Shown here: positions 59,088-64,000 of the stretch, in pieces
How the letters are laid out: each line of letters begins with the position of its first letter
Numbering within the stretch: position 1 is the stretch's first letter
DNA from: Microcella putealis
GTDB lineage: Bacteria > Actinomycetota > Actinomycetes > Actinomycetales > Microbacteriaceae
DNA: 64,000 nt
Direction: 5' to 3'
Assembly (NCBI RefSeq): GCF_004216575.1
Contig: NZ_SGWW01000001.1
Span: forward strand, 930,001 to 994,000
Translations under genes and position numbers: made by a program
The notes under the pieces: generated by a model
The model's input: the letters and a program-made list of their open reading frames with translations, nothing else
Told to the model about the DNA's origin: nothing
Database searches by the model: none

Positions 59088-59803
59088 CGGGTGACGTGCT
59101 CCGGGCGGCGACGGGCGACGACGAGACCTGCGGCGGCAAGGCCACCAAGCAGGGCAACCCCCGCGACGAACGGCAGTGCTGTGGTCTCGGTGGCGGCGCC
59201 ACCGGCTCCCGTGTCGACACCACCGACCGGAATCTGCTGCAGCTGACCGCGCACGACACCGGCGGTGAACTCGGCCGTGTGTGAGTCGGCCGAGAAACCA
59301 GCCGGGTTCGCCTCAATCGCAGCGAGCGAGAAACCGTCGCCCGTGTCGGCGCCGTTCGCCTCGATGCCCGTCGTGAACGGGCCCTGCATGCAGCCGGATG
59401 CCTCGCGCGTGCCGTCGCCCGTGTCCTCCGGGTTCGGGAAGGCGATGCGCGGCGGGCCACCCTCGCCGGCGTTCGCCTGGTGGATGTGCGTGGCGGTGCG
59501 CGCCGGGCTCTCGTACTCGCCGGTCACGCCCTCGAGCACGATGTCGTAACAAATGATCTCGAGGTCAGAGTTGATGCGGAACGTGAACGAGCCCGTCGCT
59601 CCCTCCTCCCCCGGCGCGGGGTTGCCGTCGGCATCGACGACGGCGTCAGGCGTCGCCATCACCGTGAAGGCGCTGGTGAAGGCGTCGGGTTCAGGCACCT
59701 CGGTGTCGGCGTAGGCCGGGCTGGGAGCGAGCAGCAGGGTTCCGGCGGCAACGGCCGCCGTGCCGACGAGCGCACTCGATCGGCGAAAAACGGAGCGGGG
59801 CAT
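59084..59803 (-). CDS. CHRD domain surface protein
   Basis: Secreted protein of 239 aa. The signal peptide ends near residue 32 (PSPAYA). The CHRD region (about 40-190) has CYDIVLEGVTGEYESPARTATHIHQA and HTAEFTAGVVRGQL. The C-terminal end has VGGVDTGAGGAA, a hydrophobic helix and RRRPEHVTR, an arrangement like a wall-sorting signal but with DTG in place of LPxTG. It precedes and overlaps the class F sortase gene. Confidence 0.88.
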   Translation of the reverse strand: MPRSVFRRSSALVGTAAVAAGTLLLAPSPAYADTEVPEPDAFTSAFTVMATPDAVVDADGNPAPGEEGATGSFTFRINSDLEIICYDIVLEGVTGEYESPARTATHIHQANAGEGGPPRIAFPNPEDTGDGTREASGCMQGPFTTGIEANGADTGDGFSLAAIEANPAGFSADSHTAEFTAGVVRGQLQQIPVGGVDTGAGGAATETTALPFVAGVALLGGLAAAGLVVARRRPEHVTR

Positions 59804-59857
59804 GACAGTCCTTCCGGTCGGGGCGCCTCGATGCGCCCAGTCACCGGTAGTTCGTCA

Positions 59858-59872
59858 CCCCCATTCGGGGGG
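59858..59872. repeat. C5-ATTC-G5 dyad, copy 2
   Basis: CCCCCATTCGGGGGG lies 55 nt upstream of the CHRD start and about the same distance from the RraB-like start, in the same orientation as the copy at 58056-58070. Confidence 0.5.
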
Positions 59873-59927
59873 TTTGGTCGCGAATGGGCGACTGCCGTTC
59901 GGCGCGAGAGCGGATTACACTCCCGGG

Positions 59928-60263
59928 GTGGCTGATCTCCAGCATCACCTGTCGGGCAACGTCGAGCAGTACGTGCAGCGCATCAAGATGCACGACGACG
60001 TCGACGCTCCGCGACGGGTCGAGCACTTCGCCGAGTTCCGTCGCCTCGCCGACGCTCAGGCGGCGGCGACGACCCTCGAGCGCGCTGGCTGGGCGGTGCG
60101 CGTCGAACGCCGCCGCATCACACAAGGCCGCTTGATCGCCGCCCGCACGACGACTGTTGACGTCGAGACGGCCGATCGCTGCACCGAAGAGGTGTTCGCA
60201 GCCGTCGCCGAACATCGCGGGCGCTACGAGGGCTGGAACGCCCCCGTGCTTCGCAGCCTTTAA
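59928..60263 (+). CDS. RraB-like (ribonuclease E inhibitor) protein
   Basis: Protein of 111 aa with the RraB-type layout: a leading helix, HFAEFRRLADAQAAATTLERAGWAVRVERR, then AEHRGRYEGWNAPVL at the C-terminus. RraB proteins bind and modulate RNase E in proteobacteria; whether the actinobacterial version acts on RNase E/G is unknown. The GTG start is supported by TACACT at 59916-59921, 6 nt upstream. Confidence 0.8.
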   Translation: MADLQHHLSGNVEQYVQRIKMHDDVDAPRRVEHFAEFRRLADAQAAATTLERAGWAVRVERRRITQGRLIAARTTTVDVETADRCTEEVFAAVAEHRGRYEGWNAPVLRSL

Positions 60264-60282
60264 CGGCCGACGTCGGCCGACG

Positions 60283-62016
60283 TCAGCCGAGCTCGGGCGT
60301 GCGCGCGGGCGCGCGCCGGGTGCGCCCCACCGCCGAACCCTCGCGGTTCGCCGTCGCCTCCATGGCGGCCGCGTACCGCAGCAGAGCCGAGTCGTCGTAG
60401 GCGCGACCGGCGATCGTGAGCCCAACGGGCATCCCGATATCGCTCATGACACCGATCGGAACCTGCACCGCAGGAATGCCGAGATGCCGGGGCACGAGGT
60501 TGCCGTTCGCGACCCACGTGCCGTTGCGCCACGCCCGCTCGGCACTCTCGGGGTTCACGTCTGCGTCGGCCGGACCCACGTCGGCGACCGCCGGGAACGC
60601 GATCGCGTCGAGGCCCTGCTCGTCGAGCCAGGCCTCGAAGAGCTCGCGGCGCGCCCGCTCGAGCCCCGCCGCCCCCTCGGCAATGTGCGGAATCTCATCG
60701 AGCGCTGGCACACCGTGCTCGCGAGCCCGGTGCACGTAGTCGGCGAGGTCGACGTCTTCCGGGGCGAAGCGGCTGAGGTGGTCGTCGTACTGCCCCGGCA
60801 GGGCGCCCGGTGGTTCGGGGAAGATCAGCGAGGGCTCGACGTCGGCGAGGCGATGCAGCGCCGGGTCGCCGTTCGCCTGCAAAAACTCCTCCCACCCCCA
60901 CATTGACAGCTCGTACAGCTCACTGTCGGCGAAGCCCTCGGGCACGTAGCCGCGCGCGACGAGTGACCGGTCGGGCGTTCTGCCGCGCGATTCGTAGTTG
61001 GTGACGACGGGGAAGTCGACCTCGACAACCTCGGCTCCGGCAGCCTCGAGATCGCGACGGACGGCGCGCCACTGATCGATGACGGATGCGCGGGTCGCGA
61101 TTTTCTCGCCGCTCGCGTCATCGCCCCCGATGTAAAGCTTCGGCACCCCCAACCGGCGCCCGGCCAGCCCGGCGGTGCCGTCGCCGGCAGCTGCGCCGGC
61201 GAGCGCCGGGTACGACGCGGGGCGCACGGACGACGCGGCGGGCACCGTGACCCACGGCTGGACGCGCCAGAAGTCGCCGCGCGTCTCGGGGTCGTCGGCA
61301 ACGATCGCGTCGAGCACGACGAGCAGGTCGACGACCGTGCGGGTGTACGGCACCACGACGTCCATGGTCGGCACGAGCGGCCAGTTGCCGCGCACCGAAA
61401 TCACGCCACGACTCGGGGTGTAGCAGACGAGCCCGTTGTTCGACGCGGGGCCCCGCCCGCTGGACCACGTCTCTTCGGCGAGGGCGAAAGCGGCAAGGGA
61501 TGCGGCGAGCGCCGACCCCGAGCCGTTTGATGACCCCGACCCGAACGGCGCCGTCAGGTAGTCGGGGTTGTACGGGCTTTCCGCGCGGCCGTAGAGACCG
61601 CGCTGCATGCCGCCGTTGGCCATGGGCGGCATGTTGGTGAGGCCGAGGCAGATCGCTCCGGCCGCGCGCAGGCGCTCGACGGTGAAGGCATCGCGCTGGG
61701 CGACCAGGTCGGCAAACGCGGGTGAGCCGCTCGCGACCGTCAGGCCACGCACCATGTAGCTGTCTTTCGCCGCGTACGGGATGCCGTCGAGCGGGCCGAG
61801 CGCCTCACCACGGGCGCGCCGCTCGTCGCTTGCCCGGGCCTCGTCGAGCGCGTCGGGGTTCATCACCACGTACGCGTTGAGCGTGGGACCCGACCGGTCG
61901 TACGCGTCGATCCGCTCGAGGTACCCGGTGACGATCTCGACCGCCGTGGTGCGCCCATCTGCCAGCGCCGACGACAGGTCGACGACGCTCGTCTCGACGA
62001 GCGGAATGCGCGTCAC
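60283..62016 (-). CDS. Amidase (amidase signature family)
   Basis: Amidase-signature hydrolase of 577 aa. Catalytic lysine K84 (YAAKDSYM) and the Ser-rich loop GSGSSNGSGSALAAS (159-173, cis-Ser) are present. The nucleophile position is S186 in EETWSSGRGPAS, where the usual DTGGS core has become ETWSS. The C-terminus has PAVQVPIGV and GLTIAGRAYDDSALLRYA. The ATG overlaps the deiminase stop (ATGA), so both act in one pathway, perhaps hydrolysing the carbamoyl product; inference. Confidence 0.9.
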   Translation of the reverse strand: MTRIPLVETSVVDLSSALADGRTTAVEIVTGYLERIDAYDRSGPTLNAYVVMNPDALDEARASDERRARGEALGPLDGIPYAAKDSYMVRGLTVASGSPAFADLVAQRDAFTVERLRAAGAICLGLTNMPPMANGGMQRGLYGRAESPYNPDYLTAPFGSGSSNGSGSALAASLAAFALAEETWSSGRGPASNNGLVCYTPSRGVISVRGNWPLVPTMDVVVPYTRTVVDLLVVLDAIVADDPETRGDFWRVQPWVTVPAASSVRPASYPALAGAAAGDGTAGLAGRRLGVPKLYIGGDDASGEKIATRASVIDQWRAVRRDLEAAGAEVVEVDFPVVTNYESRGRTPDRSLVARGYVPEGFADSELYELSMWGWEEFLQANGDPALHRLADVEPSLIFPEPPGALPGQYDDHLSRFAPEDVDLADYVHRAREHGVPALDEIPHIAEGAAGLERARRELFEAWLDEQGLDAIAFPAVADVGPADADVNPESAERAWRNGTWVANGNLVPRHLGIPAVQVPIGVMSDIGMPVGLTIAGRAYDDSALLRYAAAMEATANREGSAVGRTRRAPARTPELG

Positions 62017-63059
62017 GCGCCGGCCTCGCCACCCGACGCGCCGGTCGCCGGCTGCTGTTGCGTGATGCAGTGAATGCCGCCGCCGCGCGCAAAAATCTCA
62101 CGAGCATCCACGGTGACGACGGTGCGCCCCGGGTACGCGGCCGACAGGATCTCGCGGGCACGCGCATCCGCGAGATCGTCGCCGAAACCGCACGCGATGA
62201 CGCCGCCGTTGACGACCAGGTGGTTGACGTAGCTGTAGTCGACGAAGCCCTCGTCGTCGGTCAGCTGCGCGGGGGCGGGCAGCTCGATGAGTTCGAGCGA
62301 ACGCCCGCGAGCGTCGGTTGCCTCGCGCAGGGCCGCGTAGATCTCGGGCATGACGGCGTGGTCGGGGTGCGCCGGGTCGTGCTGCGCGTGCACGAGCACG
62401 CGGCCGGGCGCGGCGAAGGTCGCGACGATGTCGACGTGACCCCGCGTGCCGAGCTCGTCGTAGTCGCGGGTGAGGCCGCGCGGCAGCCAGATGACCGTCG
62501 AGACGCCGAGGGTGCGCGTCAGTTCGGCCTCGACGCGCTCTTTCGTCGCCCACGGGTTGCGGTCGGGGTCGAGCTGCACGGTCTCGGTGACGAGCACGGT
62601 GCCCTCACCGTCGACGTGAATGCCGCCGCCCTCGTTCACGAGCAGGCTCGGGATGCGCGTGGCCGCGACCTCGCCGATCACGCGTTCCGCGATCAGCGCA
62701 TCCCGCTCGCAGTCGGCGCCCTGCCCCCAGGCGTTGAAGATCCAGTCGACGCCGCCGAGGGCACCGGTCGCGTCATCGATGACGAACGTGGGGCCGAAGT
62801 CGCGCATCCAGAAGTCATCGAGCGGCGCCTCGACGATGTCGATGCCGGCGTCGAGCATGTCGCGTGCGCGGGCCAGTTCGCTCGGGTCGACGACCATAGT
62901 GACCGGCTCGAAGGGCAGGATCGCGTGGGCGACGGCGGTCCAGGCTTCGTAGGTCGCGGCGCGGGCGGCTGAGCTGTCACCCATCACGTCACCCTGGCGC
63001 GGGAAGGCCATCCAGATGCGGGACTGCGGGGCAGTTTCGGCGGGCATGCGCCAGACCAT
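62013..63059 (-). CDS. Agmatine deiminase / peptidyl-arginine deiminase family protein
   Basis: Guanidino-group-modifying enzyme of 348 aa. Family motifs: DDFWMRDFGPTFV, VNEGGGIHVDGEGTVL, TRGHVDIVATF (catalytic His/Asp) and the C-terminal GGGIHCITQQQP with the nucleophilic cysteine. It likely turns agmatine into N-carbamoylputrescine and ammonia. GAGGAGATC before the ATG is a good Shine-Dalgarno, and a 22-bp palindrome lies 28-49 nt upstream. Operon with the amidase. Confidence 0.92.
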   Translation of the reverse strand: MVWRMPAETAPQSRIWMAFPRQGDVMGDSSAARAATYEAWTAVAHAILPFEPVTMVVDPSELARARDMLDAGIDIVEAPLDDFWMRDFGPTFVIDDATGALGGVDWIFNAWGQGADCERDALIAERVIGEVAATRIPSLLVNEGGGIHVDGEGTVLVTETVQLDPDRNPWATKERVEAELTRTLGVSTVIWLPRGLTRDYDELGTRGHVDIVATFAAPGRVLVHAQHDPAHPDHAVMPEIYAALREATDARGRSLELIELPAPAQLTDDEGFVDYSYVNHLVVNGGVIACGFGDDLADARAREILSAAYPGRTVVTVDAREIFARGGGIHCITQQQPATGASGGEAGA

Positions 63060-63086
63060 GGGATCTCCTCGTCGCGACCACAGGTG

Positions 63087-63108
63087 TTATTGAGCACGTG
63101 GTCAATAA
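63087..63108 (-). promoter_or_regulatory. Palindromic operator upstream of the deiminase-amidase operon
   Basis: TTATTGA and TCAATAA are perfect 7-bp arms around an 8-nt centre containing the palindrome CACGTG. On the minus strand the site includes TTGACC, a -35-like hexamer, so a bound repressor would block the promoter. Unusually A/T-rich for this genome. The rest of 63060-63255 shows no gene. Confidence 0.65.
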
Positions 63109-63255
63109 GCACCGCTGACGCTACCGCCGTGCGTGCGCCGTGTCAATCATCAACGCCCGTCGCCGCGGGGCGCACCCGATTGCGCAATCGCATGCGTCAC
63201 GGCAGGATAGAGGCGGTGGAATGACCCACCCCGGCGCGAGAAGGGCTCGATTCAG

Positions 63256-63987
63256 GTGAAGCAGCGAGACGGGTACGGCACGACGCCGCCCCACGTCACG
63301 GGTGCCGAACGCGACGTCATCGCCACCCTCAGCGCGCGGCTGACTGCGGCTGTCGAGTGCGGCCAGGCCCGCGTGATCGTCGGCATCTGCGGCGCCCCCG
63401 GTGCGGGAAAGTCACGCCTGGCTGAGGCCCTCGCCGAGAGCCTGGGGCCCGAACGCGCGGTCGTCGTCCCCTTCGACGGATTCCACCTCGCCACCTCGGT
63501 CATCGAGGGCACGCCACTGATGAATCGTCGCGGCGCGCTCGACACCTTCGATCTGGGGGCCTTCCGATCGATCATCGAGCGCATCCGTCGCCGGGACGAG
63601 CAGACGGTGTTCGCACCGACCTACCGCCGAGGGCTCGAAGAACCCATCGCCTCGGCGATTCCTGTGCCCCGCGACGTGCCCATCGTGATCACCGAGGGCA
63701 ACTACCTCTTGCTCGACGAGCCGGCACTCGTCGCCGCCCGCGCGCACCTCGACGAGGTCTGGTACCTCGACACCCCGAACGACGTGCGCCTTCCCCAACT
63801 GGTCGCCCGCCACGTCGCCTTCGGGAAGCCGGCCGACGAGGCCGCAGCGTGGGCGACCGGCACCGACCAGCGCAATGCCGAACTCATCGAGTCAACCCGC
63901 GATCGCGCCGAACTGCTCGTTACTGTTGTGCGTGACGACGCCGGAGAACTGTCGGCGACCGGGCGGGAGGAGAGACCATCGTGGTGA
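63256..63987 (+). CDS. P-loop nucleoside/nucleotide kinase family protein (phosphoribulokinase/uridine kinase-like)
   Basis: Cytosolic kinase of 243 aa. The P-loop is GAPGAGKS (46-53). VVPFDGFHLATSVIE, TFDLGAFRSIIERI, FAPTYRRGLEEPI and ITEGNYLLLDEP are the series of motifs of the uridine-kinase-like group that includes fructose and pantothenate kinases. The phosphorylated substrate is unknown. It starts at a GTG and ends overlapping the next start. Confidence 0.9.
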   Translation: MKQRDGYGTTPPHVTGAERDVIATLSARLTAAVECGQARVIVGICGAPGAGKSRLAEALAESLGPERAVVVPFDGFHLATSVIEGTPLMNRRGALDTFDLGAFRSIIERIRRRDEQTVFAPTYRRGLEEPIASAIPVPRDVPIVITEGNYLLLDEPALVAARAHLDEVWYLDTPNDVRLPQLVARHVAFGKPADEAAAWATGTDQRNAELIESTRDRAELLVTVVRDDAGELSATGREERPSW

Positions 63988-64000
63988 CCATGTCGGATGT
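63984..64000 (+). CDS. Start of a further gene, cut by window end
   Basis: GTG 63984 overlaps the kinase stop as GTGA, with GGAGGAGAG upstream, so a coupled gene probably begins here (in-frame ATG at 63990). Only the first codons are present and nothing can be said of the product. Confidence 0.35.

Noticed and set aside
1..64000. CRISPR arrays, rRNA operons, insertion sequences, replication origin
   Set aside because: I saw no regularly spaced direct repeats, no rRNA segments, no transposase with intact terminal repeats and no DnaA-box cluster.

Overview
The window is high-GC DNA with gene-dense actinobacterial organisation. The gene set (SufS/SufU without SufBCD beside it, RlmA-type rRNA methyltransferase, FmdB, MscL, GalU, class F sortase, DUF4011-type helicase relative, many leaderless genes) fits an actinomycete, most likely family Microbacteriaceae; I cannot name the genus. 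No rRNA, CRISPR array, prophage or intact insertion sequence is visible. One tRNA gene, tRNA-Ala(CGC), lies near the middle.

Layout. 1-2632: minus-strand MFS exporter (cut by the window edge), aldo/keto reductase and alpha/beta hydrolase. 2935-3885: DUF4349 lipoprotein, whose 3' end overlaps mtlD. 3809-9269: minus-strand mannitol PTS operon (EIIB-like, HPr, EI, mannitol EIICB, EIIA, MtlD), with its PRD-type regulator divergent at 9431-11341. 11373-15752: an SOS-box-controlled small gene, an AAA ATPase, SufU/SufS and a membrane-protein gene broken by an in-frame TAG. 15802-17827: MFS transporter and MerR regulator. 17830-27690: a long minus-strand operon running from a P-type ATPase through Mrp-type antiporter genes F, G, MbhD/B fusion, C, three NuoL/M/N-like subunits and E. 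27870-29254: cupin and a second aldo/keto reductase. 29255-32460: a more A/T-rich accessory segment ending at tRNA-Ala, with an HTH relic, a HigB-like toxin plus an XRE/ImmA-like antitoxin, a 44-aa basic protein behind a structured leader, and a DUF3223 protein. 32606-46426: mostly housekeeping genes (GalU, 5-FTHF cyclo-ligase, FmdB, MscL, ACT protein, a 1300-aa DUF4011-like protein, a two-component system, RlmA, SRPBCC). 46537-55104: an alpha-mannoside utilisation cluster (GH38 mannosidase, two ABC permeases, binding protein, ROK regulator, SMP-30 protein). 55114-59803: CopB-type copper ATPase, CDP-alcohol phosphatidyltransferase, small membrane protein, class F sortase and its CHRD substrate candidate. 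59928-64000: RraB-like protein, amidase plus agmatine-deiminase-like operon, a P-loop kinase and the first bases of another gene.

Two themes link the parts. First, about twenty genes have a TAnnnT hexamer 6-9 nt before the start codon. This is the signature of leaderless transcription, and several stop codons or operators sit inside these promoters. Second, several loci carry recognisable cis-elements: a perfect actinobacterial LexA box, a CsoR-like palindrome filling the spacer of the copper pump promoter, a 27-bp inverted repeat before the mannoside transporter, and a palindrome before the deiminase operon. The strongest candidates for something undescribed are the 44-aa gene with a Shine-Dalgarno-sequestering leader in the tRNA-linked segment, the SOS-boxed orphan gene, the ATPase-plus-three-D-subunit Mrp operon, and the DUF4011-type protein that has lost its canonical ATPase and nuclease residues.
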